DNA of 64,000 nucleotides from DASQFQ01 sp963802905 (GCA_963802905.1 CAWDKH010000018.1:124001-188000); one strand, 5' to 3'. Counted from the stretch's first letter, positions 16,700-26,174 are shown. The notes: generated by a model not told the origin, from the sequence alone. Program-made: numbers and translations.

Positions 16700-18220
16700 A
16701 TGGATCGCAAGTGGTGGACCCTCATCGTGGTGAGCATCGCCACGTTCATGCTGTTGCTCGACATCACGATCGTGAACGTGGCGCTGCCGGCGATCGAGCG
16801 CGATCTCCACGCGAGCTTCGCCGACCTGCAGTGGGTGATCGACGCCTACGCGCTGACGCTCGCCGCGATGCTGCTGACCGGCGGCTCGCTGGCCGACATC
16901 CTCGGCCGCCGGCTGATCTTCGTGATCGGGATCGGGATCTTCACCGTCGCCTCGCTGCTGTGCGCGCTGGCGGGGACGCCGAACGTGCTCAACTTCTCGC
17001 GCGCGCTGCAGGGGATCGGCGGGGCGTTCATGTTCTCGACCGCGCTGGCGCTGCTCGCCTCGGCCTACGGGGGCCGCGACCGCGGCACCGCATTCGGCGT
17101 CTGGGGTGCGGTCACCGGTGCCTCGGTGGCGGTTGGGCCGCTGGTCGGCGGCGTGCTGACCGACGGCATCGGCTGGGAGGCGATCTTCCTCGTGAACATC
17201 CCGATCGGGATCTTCGCGATCGCGCTTGCGCTCAAGCAGGTGGAGGAGTCCCACGCCCCGAGCGGCGCGCGCATCGACTGGCCGGGCCTCGTCACGTTCT
17301 CCGGCGGCTTGTTCGCGCTGATCTTCGGGCTCATCCGCGGCAATCCCGAGGGATGGGGCAGCTCGCTGATCGTCATCTGCTTCGCCGCCGCGGTCGTGCT
17401 CTTCGTCGCCTTCGTGCTGGTCGAGCTCCGCAGCCGGAACCCGATGCTCGACCTCACGCTGTTCCGCAAGCCCGCGTTCGACGGCGCCTCGATCGCCGCG
17501 TTCGTCCTGTCGGCGTCGATGTTCTCGATGTTCTTGTACTTGACGCTCTACATCCAGAACATCCTCGGCTACACGCCGCTCGAGTCCGGCCTCCGCTTCC
17601 TCCCCGTGACGCTGCTCTCGTTCATCGTCGCGCCGATCTCGGGCAAGTTCGCCGAGCGCGTCGGGATCCGCTGGTTCATGGGCGGCGGGCTCGCGTGCGT
17701 GGGGATCGGGCTGCTGCTGATGCGCGGCCTCGAGCCCGGCGACGACTGGACGGCGCTGCTGGCCGGCTTCCTGGTCGCCGGCGCCGGCATCGGTCTCGTC
17801 AATCCGGCGCTCGCGACAGCGGCGGTCGGCGTGGTCGAGCCGCAGCGCGCGGGCATGGCGTCCGGCATCAACTCGACCTTCCGGCAGGTCGGCATCGCCA
17901 CCGGCATCGCCGGGCTCGGGGCGATCTTCCAGCACATCGTGGCGCAGAACCTGATCGAGGGAGCGCACGGGCGGCTGCCGCGCGGCGTCAGCGGCAGCGA
18001 CGCGGCCGACTTCGTCAGCTTCGGCGGCTTCCGCCAGCTCCACAACGCGGCGCTGACGAGGCTGGCCGAGCAGTCGTTCGTCGACGGGCTCAACGACATC
18101 CTGCTCTACGCGGGCATCCTGGCCTTCATCGGCGCGATCCTCGCCGCCGTGCTCACGCGCCCGAGCGACTTCGTCGCCCACGGCACGGAGCCCGCCGCCG
18201 CAGAACCCGTCGCCGCTTAG
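16700..18220 (+). CDS. MFS drug-efflux transporter, DHA2 (14-TM) family
   Basis: A 506-residue membrane protein with ~14 hydrophobic helices. TM1 carries the DHA2 signature LDITIVNVALPAI, followed by LQWVIDAYALTLAA. Motif A follows TM2 (GSLADILGRR). The antiporter motif C region is GAVTGASVAVGPLVGGVLTD. H+-coupled export of amphiphilic drugs is the family norm. A repeat-free 43-bp gap separates it from the divergent EcsC gene. No linked regulator, unlike the DHA2 gene at 33102. Confidence 0.9.
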   Translation: MDRKWWTLIVVSIATFMLLLDITIVNVALPAIERDLHASFADLQWVIDAYALTLAAMLLTGGSLADILGRRLIFVIGIGIFTVASLLCALAGTPNVLNFSRALQGIGGAFMFSTALALLASAYGGRDRGTAFGVWGAVTGASVAVGPLVGGVLTDGIGWEAIFLVNIPIGIFAIALALKQVEESHAPSGARIDWPGLVTFSGGLFALIFGLIRGNPEGWGSSLIVICFAAAVVLFVAFVLVELRSRNPMLDLTLFRKPAFDGASIAAFVLSASMFSMFLYLTLYIQNILGYTPLESGLRFLPVTLLSFIVAPISGKFAERVGIRWFMGGGLACVGIGLLLMRGLEPGDDWTALLAGFLVAGAGIGLVNPALATAAVGVVEPQRAGMASGINSTFRQVGIATGIAGLGAIFQHIVAQNLIEGAHGRLPRGVSGSDAADFVSFGGFRQLHNAALTRLAEQSFVDGLNDILLYAGILAFIGAILAAVLTRPSDFVAHGTEPAAAEPVAA

Positions 18221-18229
18221 CCTTCGGCT

Positions 18230-18346
18230 GTGCAGCCGCTGTTCGAACACCGCCTCGATGTCGCGGGCTACGACACGCGGGTGCTCGAGGCCACGGACCG
18301 CCTGCTCGAGCTGCTGCTGCCGTTCCCCGCGGCGGTGCACGCGTGA
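18230..18346 (+). CDS. 38-residue ORF coupled to the PHA-synthase-like gene
   Basis: GTG at 18230, nine bases after the DHA2 stop, opens a frame ending in TGA at 18344-18346, which overlaps the GTG of the next gene (GTGA). The peptide has an acidic/aromatic start (VQPLFEHRLDVAGYDTRVLE) and a Leu-rich amphipathic end (ATDRLLELLLPFPAAVHA). Codon use fits the neighbours. Not recognised. It could be a leader that couples translation, a small partner subunit, or the remains of a longer gene. Confidence 0.4.
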   Translation: MQPLFEHRLDVAGYDTRVLEATDRLLELLLPFPAAVHA

Positions 18347-19441
18347 TCCCGCTCACGCCGACCGCGTTGGCCGAGGCGGCGGCGAACCTCTACGACGGCA
18401 CGCTCGGCGGCGGGCTCGCCGACCTGCGCCGGATGCCCTCGACGGTGATCGACGAGGGGCCGCAGCGGACCGTGCGCCGCTACCACCGGCTCGAGGGCAC
18501 CACGCGCAAGCGCGCCCCGGTGCTGCTCGTCCCGCCGCTGGCCGCGCCCGCGATCTGCTTCGACCTGCGGCGCGGCTGCTCGGTCGCCCAGCACCTGCTG
18601 CAGGGCGGCCGCCCGACCTACCTCGTCGACTACGGCGAGATCGAGTACGCCGACCGCGGGCTCGGCCTCGAGCACTGGATCGAGGAGGTGGTGCCGAAGG
18701 CGATCCGCGCCGCGTCCGAGGACGCCGGCGGCCGGCCGGTGCAGGTGGTCGGCTGGTGCCTGGGCGGCATCCTCGCGCTGCTGGCGCTGGCGCACGATCC
18801 CACGCTGCCGGTGAGCTCGGTGGCGCTGATCGCGAGCCCGTTCGACTTCGCCAAGGTCCCGCTCGTCGCGCCGCTGCGGCCGATCGCGGCGATCACGCAG
18901 GGCTGGGGCATCACGCAGCTCTACCGCCTGCTCGGCGGCGCGCCGGCGCCGCTCGTCAAGCGCGGCTACCAAGCGGCCGGCTTCGACAAGTACCTGATGA
19001 AGCCGTGGACGGTGCTCTCCAATCTCCACGACCGCGAGCTGCTGGCCCAGATCGAGGCGGTCGACGCGTTCATGGACCGCATGCACGCCTACCCGGGGCG
19101 CACGTTCGGCCAGCTCTATCACCGCTTCTTCCGCACCAACGACCTCGCCGACGGCAAGCTCGCGCTCGAGGACGGCACGATCGACCTCGGCGTGGTGAAG
19201 GCTGCCGGTGCTGGCGATCGCCGGCCGCGGCGACGGGATCGCGCCCGTCGCGGCGTGCCATCACGTCGAGGCGCTGCTCCCGCGCGCGGACGTCGAGCTC
19301 GCCACCGCGCCGGGCGGTCACCTCGGCGTGCTGACCGGCCGCGCGGCGGCCGGGACGACGTGGACGCTGCTCGACGGCTTCCTCGACAAGCCTGCACGGC
19401 GCCGTGCAAAGCGCGCCAGACCGCGGGCTGGCGCTGGTTGA
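18343..19441 (+). CDS. Polyhydroxyalkanoate-synthase-like alpha/beta hydrolase (frameshifted)
   Basis: About 365 residues, the size of class III PhaC. The lipase-like box is VVGWCLGGILA, with Cys in place of Ser, as in PHA synthases. The catalytic Asp is in GRGDGIAP and the His in GGHLGVL. YLVDYGEIEYADRGLGLEHW and YRLLGGAPAPLVKRGYQAAG resemble PhaC. The frame changes near 19205, just before VLAIAGRGDG; the rest runs to TGA at 19439. A cytosolic role in polymerising hydroxyacyl-CoA is possible, but no PhaE/PhaR, phasin or depolymerase is recognisable nearby, so a related acyltransfer role is equally open. Confidence 0.72.
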
Positions 19442-19461
19442 GCGGCTACCCTGAGCGCCCC

Positions 19462-20433
19462 ATGCGCCTTCCCGTCCTCCTCTCAGCTCTCGCCCTCCTG
19501 CTCGTTCTGGCGGCTCCCGCCGGCGCCCAGGAGCCGCGGATCGCACCCGGCACCAAGGCCGGCAACCTCGACGTCGGCGGCCTCACCGTGCAAGAGGCCG
19601 TGGTCAAGCTCCAGCAGAGCTACAACGCCTCGCTCGGCCGCCCGCTCTCGATCCAGGTCGCCGGGCGGCGCTACCGGCTGACGATCAAGAAGGCCAAGCT
19701 CGCGTTCGACGCCCCGCTGACCGCACGCCGCGCGCTCCGCCAGCCGGCCGCCAACGTGCCGCTCGCCATCACCTGGGATCAGAAGGTGGTCCAGAAGCTC
19801 TCCGACCGGGTCGCGAAGGCCGTCTACCTGGCCCCGCGCAACGCCGAGATCCGCATCACGCTGCGCCACATCTTCCGCACGTCCTCGCGGACCGGCCGCA
19901 GCCTCAGCGCGACGACCGTGCGCACGATGATCGAGCAGACGCTCGCCAACCCGGATCCGGCGTCGTCGCGCATCGTGCGCCCGGCGCGCAAGATCCTGAA
20001 GGCCAGGATCACCGCCGACAAGCTGGCGCGCGCGTACCCGACGGTCATCACGATCGACCGCAACAACTTCAAGCTCCGCCTCTTCAAGCGGCTGAAGTTC
20101 TCCAAGAGCTACGGCGTCGCGGTCGGCCAGTCGGCCTACCCGACCCCGACCGGCCGCTTCTCGATCACCAACAAGCAGGTCAACCCGGCCTGGACGGCGC
20201 CCAACTCGCCATGGGCGGGCGAGCTGGCCGGCACCACGACGCCGGGCGGCAGCGCCGCGAACCCGCTGCGGGCGCGCTGGATGGGGATCGTCAACGGCGT
20301 CGGGATCCACGGGACGTCGCAGGAGTACTCGATCGGCAGCCGCGCCTCGCACGGCTGCATCCGCATGCGCGTCGCGGACGTGATCGACCTGTATCCGCGG
20401 GTGCCGGTCGGCACCCCGGTGCTGATCCGCTAG
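19462..20433 (+). CDS. Exported L,D-transpeptidase (YkuD domain)
   Basis: A 323-residue protein with signal peptide MRLPVLLSALALLLVLAAPA, then GA-Q. Residues ~25-90 resemble a VanW/PG_binding_4-type domain (GNLDVGGLTVQEAVVKLQQS). The C-terminal YkuD domain (~195-322) has the catalytic signature HGTSQEYSIG, then SHGCIRM, with the nucleophilic Cys. YPTPTGRFSITNKQ is the usual strand before the active site. It makes 3-3 or lipoprotein cross-links in peptidoglycan. The stop TAG is the first base triplet of a duplicated 39-bp terminator unit. Confidence 0.93.
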   Translation: MRLPVLLSALALLLVLAAPAGAQEPRIAPGTKAGNLDVGGLTVQEAVVKLQQSYNASLGRPLSIQVAGRRYRLTIKKAKLAFDAPLTARRALRQPAANVPLAITWDQKVVQKLSDRVAKAVYLAPRNAEIRITLRHIFRTSSRTGRSLSATTVRTMIEQTLANPDPASSRIVRPARKILKARITADKLARAYPTVITIDRNNFKLRLFKRLKFSKSYGVAVGQSAYPTPTGRFSITNKQVNPAWTAPNSPWAGELAGTTTPGGSAANPLRARWMGIVNGVGIHGTSQEYSIGSRASHGCIRMRVADVIDLYPRVPVGTPVLIR

Positions 20434-20508
20434 GCGCCAAGCCAGGCAGCTTGCTGCCTAGCGGGGGGTTAGACGCCAAGCCAGGCAGCTTGCTGCCTAG
20501 CGGGGGGC
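20431..20508 (+). repeat. Two tandem 39-bp units, each a terminator hairpin
   Basis: Unit 20431-20469 is repeated at 20470-20508 with two differences (fourth and last base). Each unit holds AGGCAGC-TT-GCTGCCT, a 7-bp stem with a two-base spacer, followed by a G-run. Each unit starts with TAG; the first is the transpeptidase stop. The last base belongs to the stop of the convergent gene at 20508. Confidence 0.75.
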
Positions 20509-21074
20509 TAGTCCAACTCGACGACGTCCGCTTCGACTTCGGTGCGGCCGTGGTCGCGCGCGACCGAGACACGGTGGTGGCCGTCGCGCAGGATGTGGCG
20601 GCCGCCGATCCGGTAGACCGAGACGGGCGGCAGCTCGAGCCCGCGCGCCTCGGCCATCCACAGCGACTTCCAGCGCGGCCCGCACGAGCGGTCGGGGCGG
20701 AAGCCGCGGTCGAACAGCCGCGCCTTCGACTCCTCGGTCGTGCCGGTGATCGACTCGATCGCGATCAGCTCGACGCCGAGCTCGCGCCGCCGGGCTGACG
20801 CCAGCGGCGCCGCGCCGTCGTCGACGAGCTCGAGGCCCGGGCCGGGCCGCCGCCGACCGCGCGCCGCGCGGGCGAAGCGCTCCTCGGCCTCCGCCTCCGG
20901 CCGGCGCGGCGTGGGCAGCAAGACGTCGAGCACGACGAAGGCGGCGGCGATCACCAGCAGCGTGCCGAGCGCGCCGCCCACGAACGGCGCCGCAACCAGC
21001 ATTGCCAGGGACATCGCCCACCTTCGAGGTGAGCCGGCCCGGCGCGCGAAGCGGAGGGCGTGGTGGGCGGCCAT
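20508..21074 (-). CDS. Membrane-anchored protein with ParB/sulfiredoxin-like domain
   Basis: A 188-residue protein. One hydrophobic segment (~20-52: MSLAMLVAAPFVGGALGTLL, then VIAAAFVVLDVLL) anchors it. The C-terminal part, RGLELPPVSVYRIGGRHILR, then DGHHRVSVARDHGRTEVEAD, matches the ParB N-terminal nuclease-like fold, where the 'DGHHRV' loop is typical. Start may be ATG 21074 or the internal ATG before SLAML (~21014). Similar stand-alone ParB-like proteins are common in actinobacteria and are mostly uncharacterised. A role in chromosome partitioning should not be assumed. Confidence 0.65.
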   Translation of the reverse strand: MAAHHALRFARRAGSPRRWAMSLAMLVAAPFVGGALGTLLVIAAAFVVLDVLLPTPRRPEAEAEERFARAARGRRRPGPGLELVDDGAAPLASARRRELGVELIAIESITGTTEESKARLFDRGFRPDRSCGPRWKSLWMAEARGLELPPVSVYRIGGRHILRDGHHRVSVARDHGRTEVEADVVELD

Positions 21075-21129
21075 GTCGCCCTCAAGCGTTGCACCGCGCC
21101 GACGGCGCCGCCAGTGGGGCTAGCCGTTC

Positions 21130-21504
21130 CTAGCGCAGGGGTGGGGCGACCTGCACGGCGATCGCCTCCGCCGCGGTCTGCGGCATGTTCGTGGACGGCG
21201 AGGGCTCGGGATCCAGCGCCGCGTTGGTCGCGGCGACGGCCCGCTGCAGGCATTCGCCGAGCGCGGTCGCCTCGCACTCCTCCACGCCCTCGAGGACGAG
21301 GTCGCTGCCCTGCACCAGCTCGCCGAGGCGGAGATGCCCGACGGCGGTGTGGCCGCTGAGTTCGTTGGCGAGCTGGCCGCCGAGCGCGCGCGACCAGCGC
21401 GAGCTCGGAGGGCCGCTGAGCGGCACGCGCACCCGCGCGCCGACGCGACCGGCGGCGAGTGGCTCGCCGCGAGGGGCTCCTGCGATCTGATGGGTCTCGG
21501 ACAT
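21130..21504 (-). CDS. Conserved-looking hypothetical protein
   Basis: A 124-residue product with no signal peptide or membrane helix. The central part (RVGARVRVPLSGPPSSRWSR, then ALGGQLANELSGHTAVGHLR, then LGELVQGSDLVLEGVEECEA) has a balanced, protein-like composition and helix-strand pattern, unlike the other frames here. The C-terminal ~30 residues are Pro/Ser/Ala-rich (LDPEPSPSTNMPQTAAEAIA). It lies between the ParB-like gene and the acyltransferase gene, all on the same strand. Not recognised. Confidence 0.55.
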   Translation of the reverse strand: MSETHQIAGAPRGEPLAAGRVGARVRVPLSGPPSSRWSRALGGQLANELSGHTAVGHLRLGELVQGSDLVLEGVEECEATALGECLQRAVAATNAALDPEPSPSTNMPQTAAEAIAVQVAPPLR

Positions 21505-21558
21505 ACGGAAGGCCTCCCCGGCGTGGGGCGACGAGCGAACCTCTGCACCGCGTGCAAT

Positions 21559-21573
21559 CCCCCGGTCGGGGGG
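21559..21573 (-). terminator. GC hairpin after the WS/DGAT gene
   Basis: CCCCC (21559-21563) and GGGGG (21569-21573) flank GGTCG, four bases downstream of the acyltransferase stop on the minus strand. A short but very strong stem; intrinsic terminator candidate without a U-tract. Confidence 0.4.
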
Positions 21574-21576
21574 TGC

Positions 21577-22974
21577 TCACGCGCTCTTCGCCAGCTCCTC
21601 GAGCTGCGCCAGCGACGCCTCGATGCCCTCGGCCACGACGTCGAGGTCCGGCAGCGCGTCGTAGTCGGCGAGCAGGCCGAAGCCGACCTTGCCGTCGTAG
21701 GAGATGATCGCGATCGCCAGCGCGCGCTCCCCGGCCAGGAACGGGATCGGGAAGATCTCCTTCAGCTTGCGCCCGAGCACGTAGAGCGGCAGCTGCGGGC
21801 CCGGGACGTTGGTGACGAGCAGGTTGAAGAAGCGCCCGGAGAAGTTCAGCCGCGAGGCCTGGGCGTGGATGGTCGGCGGCGCGAAGCCCTGCAGCGAGGC
21901 GATCGCCGAGGCGGCGAGCGCCTGGCGCGACTCCTTCAGCCCGTCCATCGCCTGCTTGACGTAGGCCAGCCGCGCGACCGGGTCGTCGAGGAACACCGGT
22001 AGCGGCGCCATCATCTGCGTCAGCTGGTTGCCGAGCGCGCCGCGCTGGTCCTCGGAGCGGACCGAGACGGGAACGGCGGCCCGCAGCTCCACGCCGTCGG
22101 TGCGGCGCCCTCGCGACTGCAGGAAGTAGGCGAGCGCCCCGGTGACGACCGCGAGCACGACGTCGTTCACGGTCGTGCCGAACGCGTTCTTGATCAGCTT
22201 GAACTCGTCGAGCCCGGCGCGCACGACCTGGATCCGGCGATGCGGGCCGGGTGCGACGTTGAAGGGCGTGTCGGGCGGCGCGTTGAGCGCGGTCCACGCC
22301 ACCTCGCTGATGCCGGTGGCGACCTCGCGGGCCTTGCCGAGCGCCTCGCCAGGGTTCGAGACCGCGCCGAGCGCCCCGCTGGCGACCTCGGTGACCGCGC
22401 GCACGGCGCCGGTCAGCCCGCGCGCGGCAAGCTCGGCGCTCGACGGCTCGGGCTGGGGCACCCACGGCTCGCTGCCGTCGCTCGAACCGTCGGGCGAGAG
22501 GTCGAACAGCACGCTGGCGAGGTCGACGCCCGACACGCCGTCGACCAGCGCGTGGTGGGTCTTCGAGAGCAGGGCGAAGCCGCCGTCGTTCAGGCCCTCG
22601 ACGAGCCACAGCTCCCACAGCGGCTTCGAGCGATCCAGGCGCTGGGAGAACACGCGCCCGGCGAGCGCCAGCAGCGCCGCTTCGTCACCGGGCTCGGGCA
22701 GGGCGGTGTGGCGGACGTGGTAGGCGAGGTTGAACGTCGGGTCGTCGACCCACAGCGGCCGGCCGGTCTCGAGCGGCGGGACCGCGAGCTTCTGGCGGTA
22801 GCGGGGGACAAGATGCAGGCGCGACTCGATGTGGGCGAGGAACTCGTCGAGCCCGGGCGGCTCGCCCTCGAAGATCGCGAGCCCGCCGATGTGCATGTGC
22901 GTGTTCGGCTTCTCCTGCGCGAGGAAGCCCGCGTCGACCGCTGAGAGGCGGTCGAGGTGCTGCTGGCCGGCCAT
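21577..22974 (-). CDS. Wax-ester synthase/diacylglycerol O-acyltransferase (WS/DGAT)
   Basis: A 465-residue enzyme that makes triacylglycerol or wax ester from acyl-CoA and diacylglycerol or fatty alcohol. The catalytic HHxxxDG motif is KTHHALVDGVSG (~residue 138). PLWELWLVEGL precedes it. The C-terminal domain has NDVVLAVVTGALAYFLQSRG, SVRSEDQRGALGNQL and NLLVTNVPGPQLPLYVLG, all typical. Storage-lipid synthesis is common in actinobacteria. The desaturase and PHA-synthase-like genes elsewhere in the window also concern acyl chains, but there is no operon link. Confidence 0.93.
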   Translation of the reverse strand: MAGQQHLDRLSAVDAGFLAQEKPNTHMHIGGLAIFEGEPPGLDEFLAHIESRLHLVPRYRQKLAVPPLETGRPLWVDDPTFNLAYHVRHTALPEPGDEAALLALAGRVFSQRLDRSKPLWELWLVEGLNDGGFALLSKTHHALVDGVSGVDLASVLFDLSPDGSSDGSEPWVPQPEPSSAELAARGLTGAVRAVTEVASGALGAVSNPGEALGKAREVATGISEVAWTALNAPPDTPFNVAPGPHRRIQVVRAGLDEFKLIKNAFGTTVNDVVLAVVTGALAYFLQSRGRRTDGVELRAAVPVSVRSEDQRGALGNQLTQMMAPLPVFLDDPVARLAYVKQAMDGLKESRQALAASAIASLQGFAPPTIHAQASRLNFSGRFFNLLVTNVPGPQLPLYVLGRKLKEIFPIPFLAGERALAIAIISYDGKVGFGLLADYDALPDLDVVAEGIEASLAQLEELAKSA

Positions 22975-22977
22975 GCG

Positions 22978-25251
22978 CTAGAGCATGATGGAGGAGCTCA
23001 GGCGGTGCACCTTGCCGTTGCGGTCGGTGACCGCGACGCTCAGCTTGTAGCGCCCGTGCGCCGGGCGCCGCAGCGTGCGCACCGTCAGTCGGCCGCCGCG
23101 GCCTGGTCGGCCGGCGGCGCGGGCGACGACCTTCCCGCCGCGCGTGAGCTTCACCGTCGCGCGCTTCGCCTTCGCCAGCTTCACCGTGCAGGTCACCTTC
23201 TTGCCCTTGATCTTGCACGTCACGAGGGGCTTGGTGGCGGCGGGGCGGGCCGGGGCCGGGCCGCCGGTCGAGCCGCCCGCGCCCGTCGCGCCGAGGACGC
23301 CCTGCTGGCCGCTCGGTCCGGGCGGCGGGGGCGTGATGATCGCCGCGGCCGCCGGCGTGGTGAAGGTGGCGTCGCCGCCGTTGGTCGTCCCGAGGTCGTT
23401 GCTCGCCACGATCCGGTAGTGGTAGGTCGTCGACGGGCTCAGCCCGCTGACGACGGCGGAGACGGCCTGGGCCGAGGCGCCAGCGCCGGCGGCGACGGCC
23501 GCGGTCTGGCTGCCGTAGGCGGCGGTCGGGCCGAACTGGAACCGGTAGCTCGTCGGCGCGCCCCGCGGGTTGACCGTGCCCGCCAGCGTCGCGCCGCCGC
23601 TGGTCACGCCGCTCGCCGCGCCGGTCGTGACGGCGGGCGGAAGGGTGGGCGCGCCGAGCAGCAGCTTGCCCGCCCCGAACAGGTTGTCCGGGCCCGCGGC
23701 GCCGAGCTCGCCGGCACGGCCTCGGAGGAAGCTGCGCAGCTGCGCCGCGGTGAGGCTCGGGTTCACCTGCTTGACGAGCGCGGCCGCGCCCGCGGTGTGC
23801 GGCGAGGCGGCGGAGGTGCCGGTGAAGCCGGAGCTCCCGCAGGTCGAGAACGGCCCGTAGACGCCGGAGGTCACCGCGTCCTGGCCCGCGATGTCGGGCT
23901 TGGTGCGGTTGTCGATCGTCGGGCCCTGCGAGGAGTAGGGCTCGAGGCTGTCGTTCTGGAAGCAGATCGCGCCGGCGGTGAACACCGACGTCGACGCACC
24001 GGGGTCGAGGATGCTGCTCGACGGGATGGAGTACTGCGTGGCGAACACGCCGTTGTTGGTGAAGAGGTCCATCCGCGGCGTGCCGGTCCCCGCGAAGCGA
24101 TTGATGAACAGGTGGAAGGTCGCGGTGGCGCCCGTGTTGTTGAAGCAGGCCTGCTCGACCGGCGCCTGCGTGCCGGTCTGCGAGTTCGTGCCCTGGGCGA
24201 CCGTGACGGTGTTGGCCGGGTTGGTGAGGAAGATGTCGAAGTCGGTATTCGAGTTGCCCCACTGGTCCCATCGCATGAAGACGCAGCCGGTCTGGCCGCT
24301 TCCGATCACGACCTCGTTCGCCTGATCACCCGCCGCGAACTCGTGGAACTTGTCGGCGTTCGTGTCGGTGAAGGACCCCTGGTAGTGGGTCTGCGCCGCG
24401 TTGCCGGCGGAGTTGACCCACAGGATGCCCTCGCTCGCCGCGTCCGCGACGATCGCATCGGGCGTGCCCGGCCCGCCGCTGCCGTCGCCGCGCGCCGAGT
24501 TGAAGAAGGCAACGGAGAAGTTGGCGATCGACACGTCCTGCGCGACGAGGAAGTTCTTCGCCGCGTTGAGCGCCGCGGTGCCGTCGATGCAGGCCAGGTA
24601 GAGCTGGGCGCCGGGCGCCATCTCGTGAACGATCTCGGCGACTGCCGTGCCGTGGTCGGTGTTGCCGTTCAAGCCGGCGGCGCATTCGTTGTGCTCGATC
24701 GCCGTGTCCGGGATGTCGCCGCGCGCCTGGCTGGCGGCGAGGCCGGTGAAGCCGAGATCGACGATCGCCACCTTGACCCCGGTGCCGTCGACGCCCGCGG
24801 CGTGCCACGCGTCGCCGCCGGTCGCAGCCGGGCCTTCGCCGTTGGTGGCCAGCGCCTCGACGGAGGGCACCTGCGCGACGTACTTGACGGAGCTCGACGC
24901 GGCGAGCGAGCGCAAGGCGTCGGTCGGGACGCGCGCTTCCAGGACGCGGCCGCCGGCGGAGCGCACGGCGGTGGCGCCCGCGCTGCGCAGCGCGGCGCGC
25001 GCGCCGGCGACGTCGTGGGCGAGCACGCTGACGCGGGCGGCGTCGGCCTCGACGTCGATCCCGCGCTGCTTGGCGAAGCTGCGGGCCGCGGCGCCGTCGC
25101 GCGCGGCGAGCGCGACGAACGCGGAATCGAGCTTCGGGTTCTTGTCCGCGGCGCCGGTCGCGGGCGGCCCGACCTGGGCGGCGGCAGGTGCGGCTCCGGC
25201 AATGCCGGCCAACACTCCAAGAACCACTGCAATCCGGTGTCGTGCGTTCAC
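22978..25251 (-). CDS. Secreted subtilisin-like serine protease (S8) with fibronectin-type domain
   Basis: A 757-residue protein with signal peptide MNARHRIAVVLGVLAGIAGA, then APAAAQ. An inhibitor-like propeptide spans ~35-140. The catalytic triad is Asp in VKVAIVDLGFTG (DLG rather than the common DTG/DSG), His in NTDHGTAVAEIVHEMAPGA and Ser in GFTGTSAASPHTAGAAALV. The oxyanion Asn is in WVNSAGNAAQTHY. Residues ~575-665 are a fibronectin III-like domain (TLAGTVNPRGAPTSYRFQFG, then STTYHYRIVASNDLGTT), then a Pro/Gly linker and a Lys/Arg-rich strand domain. Extracellular protein degradation is likely. Confidence 0.92.
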   Translation of the reverse strand: MNARHRIAVVLGVLAGIAGAAPAAAQVGPPATGAADKNPKLDSAFVALAARDGAAARSFAKQRGIDVEADAARVSVLAHDVAGARAALRSAGATAVRSAGGRVLEARVPTDALRSLAASSSVKYVAQVPSVEALATNGEGPAATGGDAWHAAGVDGTGVKVAIVDLGFTGLAASQARGDIPDTAIEHNECAAGLNGNTDHGTAVAEIVHEMAPGAQLYLACIDGTAALNAAKNFLVAQDVSIANFSVAFFNSARGDGSGGPGTPDAIVADAASEGILWVNSAGNAAQTHYQGSFTDTNADKFHEFAAGDQANEVVIGSGQTGCVFMRWDQWGNSNTDFDIFLTNPANTVTVAQGTNSQTGTQAPVEQACFNNTGATATFHLFINRFAGTGTPRMDLFTNNGVFATQYSIPSSSILDPGASTSVFTAGAICFQNDSLEPYSSQGPTIDNRTKPDIAGQDAVTSGVYGPFSTCGSSGFTGTSAASPHTAGAAALVKQVNPSLTAAQLRSFLRGRAGELGAAGPDNLFGAGKLLLGAPTLPPAVTTGAASGVTSGGATLAGTVNPRGAPTSYRFQFGPTAAYGSQTAAVAAGAGASAQAVSAVVSGLSPSTTYHYRIVASNDLGTTNGGDATFTTPAAAAIITPPPPGPSGQQGVLGATGAGGSTGGPAPARPAATKPLVTCKIKGKKVTCTVKLAKAKRATVKLTRGGKVVARAAGRPGRGGRLTVRTLRRPAHGRYKLSVAVTDRNGKVHRLSSSIML

Positions 25252-25312
25252 GTCGCGACACTACCGGCGCCGCAGGGGCGGTCGCTAGGGCACGTTCGTC
25301 TAGGGTCGCGCC

Positions 25313-26174
25313 ATGACCGACTCGACTTCCCGAGCCGTCCTCGTCACCGGTTGCTCCAGCGGCATCGGGCGCGCGACCGCCGAGCGGCTCGCCGCCTCAG
25401 GCTGGACCGTGTACGCGACCGCGCGCAAGCTCGGAGACGCTCGCTGCCCTGGAGGCGCGCGGGTGCCGCACGCTCGCGCTCGACGTCACCGACGAGGCCT
25501 CGATGGAGGCGGCCGTCGCGGCCGTGGAGGGCGAGCACGGGTCGGTCGGCGCGCTGGTCAACAACGCCGGCTACAGCCAGTCGGGCGCGATCGAGACGGT
25601 CCCGATGGAGAAGGTGCGCGCGCAGTTCGAGACCAACGTGTTCGGGCTCGTACGCCTGTGCCAGCTCGTACTGCCGGGGATGCGGCGCGCTCGGGCGGGC
25701 CGGATCGTCAACCTTTCCTCGATGGGCGGCAAGCTGGTGTTCCCGGGCGGCGGCTTCTACCACGCGACGAAGTACGCGGTGGAGGCGATCTCCGACGCCC
25801 TGCGCTTCGAGGTCAAGGGCTTCGGGATCGACGTGGTCATCGTCGAGCCGGGCCTGATCCGGACGGAGTTCGGCACCACCGCCGCTGCCGGGGTGTCCGA
25901 GGCGGGCGAAGGCGAGGGCGACTACGCGCAGTTCAACGCCCACGTCGCGAGCGGGACCGAGGAGATCTACGAGTCCGGCGGCCCGATCGCGCGCCTCGGC
26001 GGTCCGCCCGAGGCGGTCGCCAAGGTGATCGACAAGGCCCTCTCCACCAAGCGGCCGCGCGCCCGCTACACGGTGACGCCCTCGGCGAAGGTCCTGATCG
26101 CCAACCACGCGGTGCTGCCCGACCGCGCCTGGGATGCCCTCATGCGACAGCAGTTCCCCTCGCCCGGCCGATGA
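25313..26174 (+). CDS. Short-chain dehydrogenase/reductase (frameshifted)
   Basis: About 286 residues when restored. The N-terminal motif is LVTGCSSGIGRATAERLAAS. The frame changes near 25435, after YATARKLG, and resumes as ETLAALEARGCRTLALDVTD. NNAGYSQSGAIE is the NAG motif, NLSSMGGKLVFPGGGFYHAT, then KYAVEAISDALRFE, holds Ser, Tyr and Lys. Classical SDR of the 'retinol dehydrogenase-like' group with a long C-terminus (KRPRARYTVTPSAKVLIANH). TGA overlaps the rnd start codon (ATGA). Substrate unknown. Confidence 0.85.
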
